DNA of 64,000 nt from Tissierella sp. MB52-C2 (GTDB lineage: Bacteria > Bacillota > Clostridia > Tissierellales > Tissierellaceae): NCBI RefSeq assembly GCF_030931715.1, contig NZ_CP133261.1, forward strand, positions 496,001 through 560,000. The letters are read 5' to 3'. Below are positions 1-9,206 of this stretch, piece by piece. Within the stretch, counting starts at the first letter, position 1; every line of letters begins with the position of its first letter. The position numbers and the translations under genes were made by a program. The notes below the pieces were generated by a model. It saw nothing but the letters and a program-made list of their open reading frames with translations, searched no databases and was not told the origin of the DNA.

Positions 1-312
1 TGCCCAAAATGCGGCTTAACATATAAGAAGTTTTTAGAAGGAGGAAGGTTTGGATGCAATGAGTGTTATGAAGCCTTCAAAGAAGATGTTGAATCTTTAT
101 TAAAAGGGATTCATGGTCATACTGAGCATAAGGGGAAAATTGCAGTTAGAGCAAATAACAAGATTCTTAATAAAAGAGCAATTAATTCATTGAGGAAAGA
201 ACTAGAAGAATCCATAGTTAAGGAAGATTTTGAAAGAGCTGCGTTCCTAAGGGATGAAATAAAAAGATTAAGTTGTGATATTAGTAGTCAAGGATGTGAT
301 AAAAATGACTAA
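1..312 (+). CDS. mcsA: McsA, activator of protein arginine kinase (5' truncated)
   Basis: The reading frame is open from the first base and ends at TAA 312; the start lies before the window. The visible 103 residues carry two CxxC pairs (CPKC at the edge and CNEC about 18 residues on), which fit the McsA zinc finger, and a C-terminal UVR-type motif (ALRDE-like segment, here AAFLRDEIKRL). McsA binds and activates McsB and belongs to the ctsR-mcsA-mcsB-clpC stress operon; ctsR would be expected just upstream. The 3' end overlaps mcsB by 8 nt, which suggests translational coupling. Confidence 0.9.
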   Translation, partial: CPKCGLTYKKFLEGGRFGCNECYEAFKEDVESLLKGIHGHTEHKGKIAVRANNKILNKRAINSLRKELEESIVKEDFERAAFLRDEIKRLSCDISSQGCDKND

Positions 313-1330
313 ATGGCTTGATAGTGTAGGCACAGATGAAGATGTAGTAATTAGTACTAGACTTAGAATAGCAAGAAATATATCAAATTATAAGTTTCCA
401 GATTTTATGGCTATGGATGAAAGTCAAGCTGTAATAGAAGAAGTTTTAAATGCTATGAAAGATAATAAAGATATATATAGATTTTATAGAGTAGATGATT
501 TATCTGAATTAGAAAGAGTTGAACTTGTAGAAGATCATTTAATAAGTCCAAGGTTAGCAAAATCTTCTAAGAATGGAGGATTTCTTCTAAGGGAAGATGA
601 GAAGTCTACTATAATGATTAATGAAGAAGATCATATCCGTATACAAGTTTTATTGTCTGGGCTAAACACCCATGATGGGTGGGAAATTTGCTCGGAAATA
701 GATGACCATTTAGAAAAAAATATTGAATATGCTTTTCACGAAAAGTTTGGATACCTAACATCTTGTCCAACTAATGTAGGTACAGGTCTTAGGGCCTCTG
801 TGATGGTTCATTTACCATGTTTGTCAATGACTGGACATATAAATACTATAATAGATGGATTAGGAAAAATAGGGTTGACATCTAGAGGAATTTATGGAGA
901 AGGATCTAAAGCATTGGGGCACTTATTTCAAATATCTAATCAAACTACTTTAGGAGAAAATGAAGAGGAGATAATTAAAAAATTAAATAGAGTAGTATTA
1001 CAAATAGTAGCAAGGGAAAGAAGCACTAGAGGATATATGCTAGATAAGAAAAAGATAGAGTTAGAAGATAAAATATTTAGATCCTTAGGTATTTTAAATT
1101 ATAGTAGGCTTATATCATCTACAGAAGCAATGGCACATTTATCTAATGTTAAATTAGGATGTGATGTGGCCATAATAAATAGTATTAATCCTAAGGATAT
1201 TGTTAAACTAATGATAGATATACAACCAGCCAATATACAAAGAAATTCCAATAGAGAAATGACTAAAGATGAAAGAGATATATATAGGGCACAAATAATA
1301 AGGAATAAATTTAGAAATATGGAGGGGTAG
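305..1330 (+). CDS. mcsB: Protein arginine kinase McsB
   Basis: This 341-residue protein has the phosphagen-kinase fold signatures: STRLRIARN at residues 17-25 and the active-site cysteine loop CPTNVGTG near residue 157. McsB phosphorylates arginines on misfolded proteins, marking them for ClpC-ClpP, and inactivates the repressor CtsR. I chose ATG 305 (MTKWLDS) rather than the upstream in-frame start at 275: it matches the family N-terminus, has AAGGATG about 10 nt before it, and overlaps mcsA by 8 nt. The gene ends 4 nt before clpC, so the three genes form one unit. Confidence 0.93.
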   Translation: MTKWLDSVGTDEDVVISTRLRIARNISNYKFPDFMAMDESQAVIEEVLNAMKDNKDIYRFYRVDDLSELERVELVEDHLISPRLAKSSKNGGFLLREDEKSTIMINEEDHIRIQVLLSGLNTHDGWEICSEIDDHLEKNIEYAFHEKFGYLTSCPTNVGTGLRASVMVHLPCLSMTGHINTIIDGLGKIGLTSRGIYGEGSKALGHLFQISNQTTLGENEEEIIKKLNRVVLQIVARERSTRGYMLDKKKIELEDKIFRSLGILNYSRLISSTEAMAHLSNVKLGCDVAIINSINPKDIVKLMIDIQPANIQRNSNREMTKDERDIYRAQIIRNKFRNMEG

Positions 1331-1334
1331 TAAT

Positions 1335-3761
1335 ATGGCAATGTTTGGAAGATTTACGGAAAGAGCACAAAGAGCAATACTATTATCTCAGGAACAAGCT
1401 AAGGAGCTAAAACATAATTATGTAGGTACAGAACATCTACTATTAGGCCTTATTGCAGAAGGAGAGGGAGTAGCTGCAAAAGCATTATCTAAATCAGGTG
1501 TTACCTTAGATAGGGCTAGGGAAGAAGTGATCTCTGCCATTGGTCAAGGTGAATATGGTGCAGATATTTTAGGGTTTACTCCTAGAACTAAAAGAATATT
1601 TGAATTGGGATTTGTAGAGGCTAGAAATTTAGGACATAATTATGTAGGAACAGAACACCTATTGCTTGGATTACTGGAGGAAGGCGAAGGTGTAGCCATA
1701 GTTGTATTAAAAAATCTAGGAGTAGATATAGCAAAATTATCAGAAATTATTCTTAGTATGACAACAGATGCAAATCAAAAAGGAGGACAAAATATAGAAT
1801 CGAGTAATTCAAATACTCCAAACCTAGCTAAATTTAGTATAGACTTAAATAAGATGGCTCAATCAGGAGAAATTGATCCTGTCATAGGTAGAACAAAGGA
1901 AATAGAAAGAGTAATCCAAATTTTAAGTAGAAGAACAAAAAACAATCCAGTTTTAATAGGCGAACCAGGAGTAGGAAAGACAGCCATAGCTGAAGGGCTA
2001 GCACAAAAAATCATAGAGGGTGAAGTGCCTGAAATCATAAAGGACAAAAGAGTTGTCACTCTAGATTTGCCTGGAATGATTGCTGGAGCAAAATATAGAG
2101 GGGAATTTGAAGAAAGATTGAAATCTGTAATGAAAGAATTAAAGGAAGCAGGGGATGTCATTCTTTTTATAGATGAATTGCATACCATAGTGGGGGCAGG
2201 AGCTGCAGAAGGTGCTATAGATGCTTCTAATATACTGAAGCCAATACTAGCTAGAGGTGAACTTCAAGTAGTAGGTGCAACAACTATAGATGAATATAGA
2301 AAACATATAGAGAAGGACTCTGCTTTAGAAAGAAGATTCCAACCTATAATGGTTGAGGAACCTAGTGTAGAAGATACTATTAAGATACTGGAAGGGTTAA
2401 GAGACAAGTATGAGGCCCATCATAGGGTTAAAATAACAGATGAAGCCATAAAAGCTGCAGCAGAATTATCTAGCAGATATATAACTGATAGATTTTTACC
2501 TGATAAGGCAATAGACTTAATAGATGAGGCAGCATCAATGATTAGGATAAATTCTTATGTTGCTCCAGATGAACTTAAAAATTTAGAGGAAAGGCTAGAA
2601 GAATTATCCCAAGAAAAAGAAGAGGCCATAAATACTCAGAATTATGAGAAGGCGGCTAAGATAAGGGATATGGAAAGACAGGTAAAGGAAGAATTAGAAG
2701 ATAATAAAGTTAAATGGCATCAAGAAAAACAAATATCCAGTATGAAAGTAGGACATGATGAAATCGCTAAAGTTGTATCTAATTGGACAGGAGTACCAGT
2801 TACTAAGATGACAACAGAAGAAAGTGAGAGACTACTAAACTTAGAAAAGATATTGCATGAAAAAGTAATTGGTCAAGAACAGGCGGTAAAAGCTGTAGCA
2901 AGTGCAGTAAGAAGGTCTAGAGTTGGGCTTAAAGACCCTAAAAAGCCAGTAGGTAGCTTTATATTCGTTGGACCTACAGGGGTAGGAAAAACATATTTAG
3001 CTAAGGCATTAGCAGAGGCTTTATTTGGTGATGAAGATGCTATGATTAGAATAGATATGTCAGAGTATATGGAAAAGCATTCAGTATCTAGATTAGTAGG
3101 TTCACCTCCAGGATATGTTGGGTATGATGAAGGCGGTCAATTAACTGAGGCTGTAAGAAGAAAGCCTTACGCTGTAGTTCTATTCGATGAAATTGAAAAG
3201 GCTCATCCAGATGTATTCAATATGCTTTTACAAATATTAGACGATGGAAGACTAACAGATTCTAAAGGTAGAACTGTAGATTTTAAAAATACTGTAATTA
3301 TAATGACATCCAATGTTGGAGCAACTTCAATTAGAAAGCAAAATGTATTAGGATTCTCTGCTGGTAGGGAAGATAATAGAGAAGAATATGAAAAGATGAA
3401 GGAAACCATAACAGAAGAGTTAAAAAGAACATTTAGACCTGAATTTTTAAATAGACTTGATGAAATCATAGTATTCCACAGTCTAGAGGAGAAACATATA
3501 AAAGAAATTGTAGAGATTATGATAAAGGATTTAGCAAAACGTCTTTCAGATATTGGTGTTAAAATAAATGTATCTGAAAATACAAAGAACTATATTGCAA
3601 GTAAGGGATTCGATCCTATCTATGGAGCAAGACCTCTTGAAAGAACCATAAGAAGAATGATAGAAGACGAGTTGGCAGAAGAAATATTAAAAGGAAATGT
3701 ATCAAAGGACGATACTATTACAATTGATTATGAAAATGATAAACTAGCATTTAAAATTTAG
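1335..3761 (+). CDS. clpC: ClpC, Hsp100 AAA+ unfoldase of the ClpCP protease
   Basis: The 808-residue product has the full ClpC architecture. Two Clp N-terminal repeats (each with [13 protein letters not shown]) occupy roughly residues 1-145. The first AAA+ domain has Walker A GEPGVGKT near residue 208. A UVR/coiled middle region ([11 protein letters not shown]) follows at about 430-455, and the second AAA+ domain has Walker A GPTGVGKT near residue 545. It unfolds substrates, including arginine-phosphorylated proteins, for ClpP. GGAGG lies 7 nt before ATG 1335. The length is normal for the family and the gene is intact. Confidence 0.96.
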   Translation: MAMFGRFTERAQRAILLSQEQAKELKHNYVGTEHLLLGLIAEGEGVAAKALSKSGVTLDRAREEVISAIGQGEYGADILGFTPRTKRIFELGFVEARNLGHNYVGTEHLLLGLLEEGEGVAIVVLKNLGVDIAKLSEIILSMTTDANQKGGQNIESSNSNTPNLAKFSIDLNKMAQSGEIDPVIGRTKEIERVIQILSRRTKNNPVLIGEPGVGKTAIAEGLAQKIIEGEVPEIIKDKRVVTLDLPGMIAGAKYRGEFEERLKSVMKELKEAGDVILFIDELHTIVGAGAAEGAIDASNILKPILARGELQVVGATTIDEYRKHIEKDSALERRFQPIMVEEPSVEDTIKILEGLRDKYEAHHRVKITDEAIKAAAELSSRYITDRFLPDKAIDLIDEAASMIRINSYVAPDELKNLEERLEELSQEKEEAINTQNYEKAAKIRDMERQVKEELEDNKVKWHQEKQISSMKVGHDEIAKVVSNWTGVPVTKMTTEESERLLNLEKILHEKVIGQEQAVKAVASAVRRSRVGLKDPKKPVGSFIFVGPTGVGKTYLAKALAEALFGDEDAMIRIDMSEYMEKHSVSRLVGSPPGYVGYDEGGQLTEAVRRKPYAVVLFDEIEKAHPDVFNMLLQILDDGRLTDSKGRTVDFKNTVIIMTSNVGATSIRKQNVLGFSAGREDNREEYEKMKETITEELKRTFRPEFLNRLDEIIVFHSLEEKHIKEIVEIMIKDLAKRLSDIGVKINVSENTKNYIASKGFDPIYGARPLERTIRRMIEDELAEEILKGNVSKDDTITIDYENDKLAFKI

Positions 3762-3772
3762 GTAATATATAA

Positions 3773-3793
3773 AGGCGGTCTACTTGACCGCCT
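3773..3793 (+). terminator. Hairpin after clpC
   Basis: An 8-bp perfect inverted repeat (AGGCGGTC / GACCGCCT, 5-nt loop) lies 11 nt after the clpC stop. It is not followed by a T tract, so it may be a weak terminator or an RNA-stabilising or processing hairpin with read-through into radA. Confidence 0.5.
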
Positions 3794-3816
3794 AAAAACT
3801 ATATTAGGAGAAAAAT

Positions 3817-5193
3817 ATGAAAAAAAGAATTATATATATATGTGAAAATTGTGGGTATCAAAGTAGCGGACATCTAGGCAGATGTCCAGAATGTAGCTCC
3901 TGGAATAGTATTAAAGAGACTTTGCTGGAAGATAGAAAAGAGACTTCAAAGTCTAGAACTAGGGCAGAAAGAAAACCTATTAAAAGATTACAAGATGTTG
4001 TTGCTACAAATAGTCACAGGATTATAACTAGTATAAATGAATTTAATAGAGTAATGGGAGGAGGAATAGTAAAGGATTCCATTACCATTCTTTCGGCAAA
4101 GCCAGGAGCAGGTAAGTCAACTTTATTGTTACAGGTAGCCAATGATTTAGCTAATAAGGATTATAAAGTTTTATATGCTTCTGGAGAAGAAAGTGAGTCC
4201 CAAATAAAAAGTCGTGCAGATAGAATTATCGAAAAAGTCAATGACAATGTATGGGTAATATCTGATAACAACATGGATAATGTATTAGATAACATAAACG
4301 ATATAGATCCTGATTTAATAATAATTGATAGTATTCAAACATTTACTTTAGATGAATTTTCTAGTTCTAGAGCAGGATCTCCAACTCAAACTATGGAATG
4401 TGCCAATGCTTTAGTACAAATAGCCAAAAATGTAGACAGGCCTAGAGCAATTATTTTAGTAGGACAAATGACTAAGGAAGATGAAATAGCAGGCGTGAGA
4501 GCACTGGAGCACTTAGTAGATGCAGTTCTTATTATAGAAGGTGAAAGTGGAGAAGAATTAAGAACATTATTAACTACAAAAAACAGATATGGCTCTACTG
4601 GAGAAATGGGATTCTTTTATATAACAGATAAAGGAATGGTCTCCATAGATAATCCATCGGAATATTTTATGACATCAAGGGAAGGAAATAAGATCGTGGC
4701 AGGAAATGCCATCACTGTAGTTAGGGAAGGAACTAGACCTATTATCTTAGAAATAGAAAGCTTAGTTTCTGATTCCTTTACCCCTTATCCTTCAAGAATA
4801 GGAGAATGTCTAAAAAGAGAACAGTTAAATACCTTAGTTTCTATAATAGAACAGAGAGGTGGAATAAAGTTTTATGATAAAAATGTAGTTATCAAAACTA
4901 CCGGTGGGATAAAATTAAAGGAACAGGCATCAAACCTAGCTGTACTTATGAGTATTATATCTTCTGTAAAGGAAATTGGAATAAGTAATGATACTGTATT
5001 TATAGCCGATGTTGGCCTAACGGGAGAATTGAAAAGAGTTCCTTCTCTAGAATCAAGGCTTAGAGAGCTAGATAGAATGGGCTTTAAAAATGCTTATGTA
5101 GCTCTCAATAGTGGAAAAGGAATAAAGACGAATAATCTAAAGATTATAGAACTAGAGACATTAAAAGATGTTATAAAAAATGTATTTTATTAA
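3817..5193 (+). CDS. radA: DNA repair protein RadA (Sms)
   Basis: The 458-residue protein starts with a zinc finger (CENC and CPEC within residues 9-26). A RecA-like ATPase follows with Walker A KPGAGKST near residue 94, the RadA-specific KNRYGSTGE motif, and a C-terminal Lon-like domain (VFIADVGLTGEL). RadA acts on branched recombination intermediates in homologous recombination and DNA repair. AGGAG lies 6 nt before ATG 3817. In Bacillus disA follows radA; here a strong terminator and a minus-strand gene follow instead. Confidence 0.96.
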   Translation: MKKRIIYICENCGYQSSGHLGRCPECSSWNSIKETLLEDRKETSKSRTRAERKPIKRLQDVVATNSHRIITSINEFNRVMGGGIVKDSITILSAKPGAGKSTLLLQVANDLANKDYKVLYASGEESESQIKSRADRIIEKVNDNVWVISDNNMDNVLDNINDIDPDLIIIDSIQTFTLDEFSSSRAGSPTQTMECANALVQIAKNVDRPRAIILVGQMTKEDEIAGVRALEHLVDAVLIIEGESGEELRTLLTTKNRYGSTGEMGFFYITDKGMVSIDNPSEYFMTSREGNKIVAGNAITVVREGTRPIILEIESLVSDSFTPYPSRIGECLKREQLNTLVSIIEQRGGIKFYDKNVVIKTTGGIKLKEQASNLAVLMSIISSVKEIGISNDTVFIADVGLTGELKRVPSLESRLRELDRMGFKNAYVALNSGKGIKTNNLKIIELETLKDVIKNVFY

Positions 5194-5226
5194 AAAACAA
5201 GCTAAAATATTTTAGCTTGTTTTTCC
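5194..5226 (+). terminator. Intrinsic terminator after radA
   Basis: A perfect 30-nt palindrome (15 + 15 bp, core ACAAGCTAAAAT) starts in the radA stop codon and runs into a T tract at 5219-5224. Because it is palindromic and flanked by A on one side and T on the other, it can terminate both radA and the convergent minus-strand gene at 5278. Confidence 0.85.
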
Positions 5227-5277
5227 TTATAAAGAATAGGTAAATTAAACTTTCAATTTTAAGTTAGTCTATTTTAT

Positions 5278-5691
5278 CTATTTTAGGCTAAATACACCTA
5301 AGGTTTTAATTGTATTATATTCGCTTTTTAAAATTTCATTTAAATTTAAATCTAAAGAGTTACAAAGAGCGGCTAAGTAAAAGAGATATGATCCGATTTC
5401 TCCATTAAGAACTTCTTTGCAACTATTGCAAACATTACCTTCAAGATGGTCTTTAACTGTATCTAACATTTCTTCAAAACTATCATTACTAAAGTCTTGC
5501 TTACTTGCATTGATAGAAATACAGCCACAAGAAGTAACTGATTTTGCTACTGCTCTATTAATTCTGGCATTATATTCATCAAGTTTTGTAGTTATATCTA
5601 ATATGCTTTTGTGTCTAATAAGAACTTGAGAAACTTGTTCTTGAAGATTTTCACATAATGAATTTGTATCTGTATTTATATTATTACTCAT
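5278..5691 (-). CDS. Conserved clostridial protein, DUF1573-annotated type
   Basis: This 137-residue protein resembles a small clostridial family usually annotated DUF1573 and found next to carD; no biochemical role is known to me. It is predicted soluble. It has RHKSILDI near the N-terminus, the conserved AVAKSVTSCGCI segment (CxC), a CNSC pair in the middle (possible metal or redox site), and an EIGSYLFYLAALC helix near the C-terminus. I chose ATG 5691 (MSNNINTD) rather than the upstream TTG because GGGAG sits about 8 nt before it. It is convergent with radA and divergent from carD. The family name is from memory. Confidence 0.6.
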   Translation of the reverse strand: MSNNINTDTNSLCENLQEQVSQVLIRHKSILDITTKLDEYNARINRAVAKSVTSCGCISINASKQDFSNDSFEEMLDTVKDHLEGNVCNSCKEVLNGEIGSYLFYLAALCNSLDLNLNEILKSEYNTIKTLGVFSLK

Positions 5692-5837
5692 AATCTCCAC
5701 TCCCGTCAAAAGTTTTTTTTGCTATAGTTCAATTATACTTATGAAGACAAGCAGTTGTCAAATATTTCTATCAATTATTTAAAAAAGATTTTTTAAATAA
5801 TTTTTCTAAGGACTTAAAAAAAACCTATGAAAAAGGA

Positions 5838-5867
5838 TTGACAACTGAAATGAGACTATGATACAAT
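5838..5867 (+). promoter_or_regulatory. Sigma-A-type promoter of carD
   Basis: TTGACA at 5838-5843 and TACAAT at 5862-5867 are 18 bp apart. The promoter lies about 70 nt upstream of the carD start, in the divergent interval with the minus-strand gene. Confidence 0.75.
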
Positions 5868-5933
5868 ATAAACTTTACAATTTCAGCATTTTGATATATA
5901 ATATAAAAGAAAAGGTGAATAGGAGGTAATTGA

Positions 5934-6440
5934 ATGTTTAATATTGGTGATAAAGTTGTATATCCTATGCATGGTGCTGGAATTATTGAAGGAATAGAAG
6001 AACGAGAGATATTAGGAGAAAAAAGAAGATATTTCATTATGAGAATGCCTATTGGAGATATGAAGGTTATGGTTCCTGTAGATAATGTAGAAGAAGTAGG
6101 TGTTAGGGAAGTAATAACTAAAGTAGATTTAGAAAGAGTAATATCTATACTTAAAGGAAATAAAACCTCTATGCCTCAAAACTGGAACAGAAGATATAGA
6201 ATAAATATGGATAGGATAAAATCTGGTGATATTTTTGAAATCGCAGCCGTTGTTAGAAACCTTTTGATGATGGATATGGAAAAAGGCTTATCCACTGGAG
6301 AAAGAAAAATGTTAATTTCTGCTAAACAAATGTTAATTTCAGAAATGGTTTTAGTATCAGAATTTGATATTGAGAAGGTTGAAGAAGTAGTATTAGATGC
6401 AATTAAATATGAAGATGAGGATGATATTATAGAAAAATAA
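5934..6440 (+). CDS. carD: CarD/CdnL-family RNA polymerase-binding regulator
   Basis: The 168-residue product begins with the CarD RNAP-interaction (Tudor-like) domain (MFNIGDKVVYPMHGAGIIEGIEE) and continues with the helical C-terminal domain that contacts promoter DNA (RSL/ISAKQMLISEM-type helices). CarD proteins bind the RNA polymerase beta subunit and modulate open-complex stability, often at rRNA and ribosomal promoters. AGGAGGT precedes ATG 5934 by 7 nt, and a TTGACA-18-TACAAT promoter lies upstream. A gene for a PIN/TRAM protein follows after 69 nt and is probably co-transcribed. Confidence 0.93.
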   Translation: MFNIGDKVVYPMHGAGIIEGIEEREILGEKRRYFIMRMPIGDMKVMVPVDNVEEVGVREVITKVDLERVISILKGNKTSMPQNWNRRYRINMDRIKSGDIFEIAAVVRNLLMMDMEKGLSTGERKMLISAKQMLISEMVLVSEFDIEKVEEVVLDAIKYEDEDDIIEK

Positions 6441-6509
6441 CTATCAAAGTATAAAGAAATGGTTTATTTTTTTAAAAACGGGCAATAAATATATACAGGA
6501 GGTGAATAG

Positions 6510-7604
6510 ATGATTGATAAAATTTTAAAAGGAGCCATAGGAATAATAGGTATGCTAATAGGCTACGGTATTTTATCTTTATTCATTAATTTAGAGATTA
6601 TACAAACCACTAGAGTAGGATGGCTGAATTTAGTTTTATATTTAGGTGTATCCCTTATATTCGGAATTATATTCTTTTCCTTGTCATCTAAGATAATAGA
6701 CAGAGGTAGGAAACTGGTTAGATTGATTGAAAATGAGTTAGAGAAATTCTCCGCATATGATATAGCTATATCAGCAGTTGGACTTATTCTTGGACTCATA
6801 ATTGCATTTTTATTAACTCAACCATTAAATAATATGGGTATACCTTATTTAGGGGTTCCAATATCCATAGCTCTTTATATTATCTTTGGATATTTGGGGT
6901 TATCCATTCCAAATAGAAAGAAAGATGATATAACTTCGACTTTAGGTAATATTAGAAAGCAGCCTAGAGATAAGGCAAAGGCTCAAAATAGAACATATCC
7001 TAAGGTACTTGATACATCTGTTATAATTGATGGTAGGATAGCAGATATATGTAAAACAGGATTTATCGAAGGTCCACTTATTATACCAGAGTTTGTATTG
7101 TCTGAACTACAACATATAGCAGATTCTTCAGATTCCTTAAAAAGGAATAGAGGAAGAAGAGGATTGGATATATTAAACAAAATACAAAAAGAATTAGACG
7201 TTGAAGTAATAATTAACGATAAGAAATTTGAAGATGTTCCAGAAGTAGATTCGAAACTATTGAAGTTAACCCAATTACTTAAAGGAAAAATAATAACCAA
7301 TGATTATAATTTAAATAAGGTAGCAGAGGTACAAGGAATTGATGTACTAAATATAAATGAATTGGCAAATGCGGTTAAACCAATAGTACTTCCAGGAGAG
7401 GAGATGCTTGTTCAAGTCGTAAGAGATGGTAAAGAGTCGGGGCAAGGTCTTGCATATCTAGATGATGGAACTATGATAGTTGTAGAAAGTGGTAGAAAGT
7501 TCATAGGTGAAACCATAGATGTAGTAGTTACATCAGTACTTCAAACATCTGCGGGTAGAATGATATTTGCTAAACCAAAATCTATGGTAGATAAAGCAGT
7601 TTAA
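6510..7604 (+). CDS. Membrane-anchored PIN/TRAM-domain protein (YacL type)
   Basis: The 364-residue protein has four hydrophobic segments in the first 135 residues (about 7-27, 36-57, 86-107, 112-135). A PIN nuclease-like domain follows (VLDTSVIIDGRIADI near residue 167; acidic ITNDYNL further on). A C-terminal TRAM domain (PGEEMLVQVVRDGKE onward) is an RNA-binding fold. Homologues such as B. subtilis YacL occupy the same place before ispD; the RNA target is unknown. AGGAGGTG lies 6 nt before ATG 6510. The gene ends in a terminator. Confidence 0.9.
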   Translation: MIDKILKGAIGIIGMLIGYGILSLFINLEIIQTTRVGWLNLVLYLGVSLIFGIIFFSLSSKIIDRGRKLVRLIENELEKFSAYDIAISAVGLILGLIIAFLLTQPLNNMGIPYLGVPISIALYIIFGYLGLSIPNRKKDDITSTLGNIRKQPRDKAKAQNRTYPKVLDTSVIIDGRIADICKTGFIEGPLIIPEFVLSELQHIADSSDSLKRNRGRRGLDILNKIQKELDVEVIINDKKFEDVPEVDSKLLKLTQLLKGKIITNDYNLNKVAEVQGIDVLNINELANAVKPIVLPGEEMLVQVVRDGKESGQGLAYLDDGTMIVVESGRKFIGETIDVVVTSVLQTSAGRMIFAKPKSMVDKAV

Positions 7605-7626
7605 GACCCTTAGGGGTCTTTTAATT
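7603..7626 (+). terminator. Intrinsic terminator after the PIN/TRAM gene
   Basis: AAGACCCT / AGGGGTCTT forms an 8-9 bp stem overlapping the stop codon. It is followed by TTAATTTT. Confidence 0.7.
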
Positions 7627-7695
7627 TTGGATATAATAAATAATGATATTTATTGTTATAATATACTATGTTATAATACTCTAAGAGGTGAGAGG

Positions 7696-8436
7696 ATGTA
7701 TAAAGATTACTATGTATCTGTAATTATAGCTGCAGCTGGAATGAGTAATAGGATGGGAAGCAAAATTAATAAGCAGTTTATCGCCATAGGTGGCAAGCCT
7801 ATATTGGCCCATACAATAGAAAAATTTGAAAAATGCAGATACATTGATGAAATAATTCTAGTAGCTAAAGAAGAGGAAATAGAATATTGTAGAAAAGAAA
7901 TAGTTAGAAAATATAAATTTAATAAGGTAGCTAATATAATTAGAGGTGGAAAAGAAAGACAAGATTCTGTATATAATGGTATATTAGCCTTAAATGAACG
8001 CTCGAATATTGTTCTTACTCATGATGGGGCTAGACCTTTTGTAAAAAATGAAAATATAGAAGATGGCATAAAGGGTGTTATAGAGCATGGAGCCTGTGTC
8101 ATAGGAGTGCCTGTAAAAGATACAATAAAGATTGTAGGTAATGAAAAAGATATAGAGGATACTCCAATAAGAGATCTGCTTTGGGCTGCTCAAACACCAC
8201 AATGTTTCTTTAAAGACATACTTATTAAAGGGTATGAAAATGCAATAGATACTGGATTTTATGGAACTGATGATAGCTCCATAGTTGAAGAAATTGGATA
8301 TAATGTCAAGATGATTATGGGAAGTTATGAAAATATAAAAATCACAACACCAGAGGATATAATCCTTGCAGAATCTTTAATTAAAGACAGAAATACGATT
8401 TTTAACGGCAGAAATTTTATATTTCAAAGTAGATAA
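7696..8436 (+). CDS. ispD: 2-C-methyl-D-erythritol 4-phosphate cytidylyltransferase
   Basis: The 246-residue enzyme transfers CMP to MEP in the non-mevalonate isoprenoid pathway. It shows the IspD nucleotide-binding start [10 protein letters not shown]...NKQF, the HDGARPF motif and the AAQTPQ motif. I chose ATG 7696 (MYKDYYVS) because GAGGTGAGAGG precedes it; the in-frame start at 7627 lacks a binding site and adds a non-homologous leader. Two TATAAT-like sequences at 7657 and 7672 upstream may form a promoter, but no clear -35 accompanies them. ispF follows by 17 nt. Confidence 0.95.
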   Translation: MYKDYYVSVIIAAAGMSNRMGSKINKQFIAIGGKPILAHTIEKFEKCRYIDEIILVAKEEEIEYCRKEIVRKYKFNKVANIIRGGKERQDSVYNGILALNERSNIVLTHDGARPFVKNENIEDGIKGVIEHGACVIGVPVKDTIKIVGNEKDIEDTPIRDLLWAAQTPQCFFKDILIKGYENAIDTGFYGTDDSSIVEEIGYNVKMIMGSYENIKITTPEDIILAESLIKDRNTIFNGRNFIFQSR

Positions 8437-8453
8437 TAGGAATAGGTGATAAT

Positions 8454-8933
8454 GTGAGAATTGGATTTGGTTATGATGTTCATAAGCTTGTAGAAGATAG
8501 AAAGTTGATATTAGGTGGCGTAGAGATGACCTTTGAAAGAGGTCTACTTGGACATTCCGATGCAGACGTTTTGGTTCATGCCATAATGGATAGCATTTTA
8601 GGAGCTTTAGCTTTAGGAGATATAGGAAAACATTTCCCTGATACTGATAATAAATATAAAGACATTTCAAGCATATATCTTTTGTCTCAAGTCTTTGAAC
8701 TAATGAAAGATTCAGGGTACACAATAGGCAATATAGATGCAACAATTGCAGCTCAAAGACCAAAACTAGCTCCTTATATAGAGGAGATGAGGTTAAATAT
8801 TGCCCATACTTTACACACTTCAATAGACAATATAAACATAAAAGCTACTACTACAGAATGGCTAGGTTTTGAAGGAAGAGAAGAGGGTATATCAGCATAT
8901 AGTGTTTGCATGATTAAAAAAGAAAATAATTGA
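8454..8933 (+). CDS. ispF: 2-C-methyl-D-erythritol 2,4-cyclodiphosphate synthase
   Basis: This 159-residue enzyme catalyses the cyclisation step after IspE in the MEP pathway. It has the IspF signatures GYDVHKL near the N-terminus, [16 protein letters not shown], the [10 protein letters not shown] loop (metal-binding Asp/His) and [11 protein letters not shown] at the C-terminus. The start is GTG 8454 (VRIGFGYD), with AGGTGAT about 7 nt upstream. Its stop codon overlaps the -35 element of the promoter for the downstream T-box/proS unit. Confidence 0.95.
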   Translation: MRIGFGYDVHKLVEDRKLILGGVEMTFERGLLGHSDADVLVHAIMDSILGALALGDIGKHFPDTDNKYKDISSIYLLSQVFELMKDSGYTIGNIDATIAAQRPKLAPYIEEMRLNIAHTLHTSIDNINIKATTTEWLGFEGREEGISAYSVCMIKKENN

Positions 8934-8958
8934 CACAATATAATAGTACTAGTATAAT
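8930..8958 (+). promoter_or_regulatory. Consensus sigma-A promoter of the proS T-box
   Basis: TTGACA at 8930-8935 and TATAAT at 8953-8958 have a 17-bp spacer, a perfect consensus. The -35 hexamer includes the TGA stop codon of ispF. Confidence 0.9.
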
Positions 8959-8965
8959 ATGTATA

Positions 8966-9197
8966 ATATCCTAGCAAAGAAGGGAAATAGTAAGTATTAT
9001 AGGTCCTAGAGAGGAAGTTAAATGGTGGAAAACTTCTGTCCTTCCTAATATTGAACCTACCCCAGAGCATTTAAGCCAAAAGCTTAAACGGTTGTGCGTT
9101 ATAACTATTGAGTGAACCTATTTATACTTAGGTTTATTAGAGTGGTACCGCGGAACTTAACCTTTCGTCTCTTACAAAGAGATGAAAGGTTTTTTTA
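8966..9197 (+). promoter_or_regulatory. T-box riboswitch (proline type) of proS
   Basis: The leader contains the T-box signature AGTGGTACCGCGG (9141-9153), which pairs with the uncharged tRNA acceptor end, preceded by a long Stem I. A strong terminator follows (AACCTTTCGTCTCTT / AAGAGATGAAAGGTT plus T tract, 9159-9197). The probable specifier triplet is CCT at 9056-9058, in the context TTGAACCTACC, a proline codon that agrees with the downstream gene. Uncharged tRNA-Pro would favour read-through into proS. The T-box call is certain; the specifier position is inferred. Confidence 0.92.
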
Positions 9198-9206
9198 TGA
9201 CCTTTA

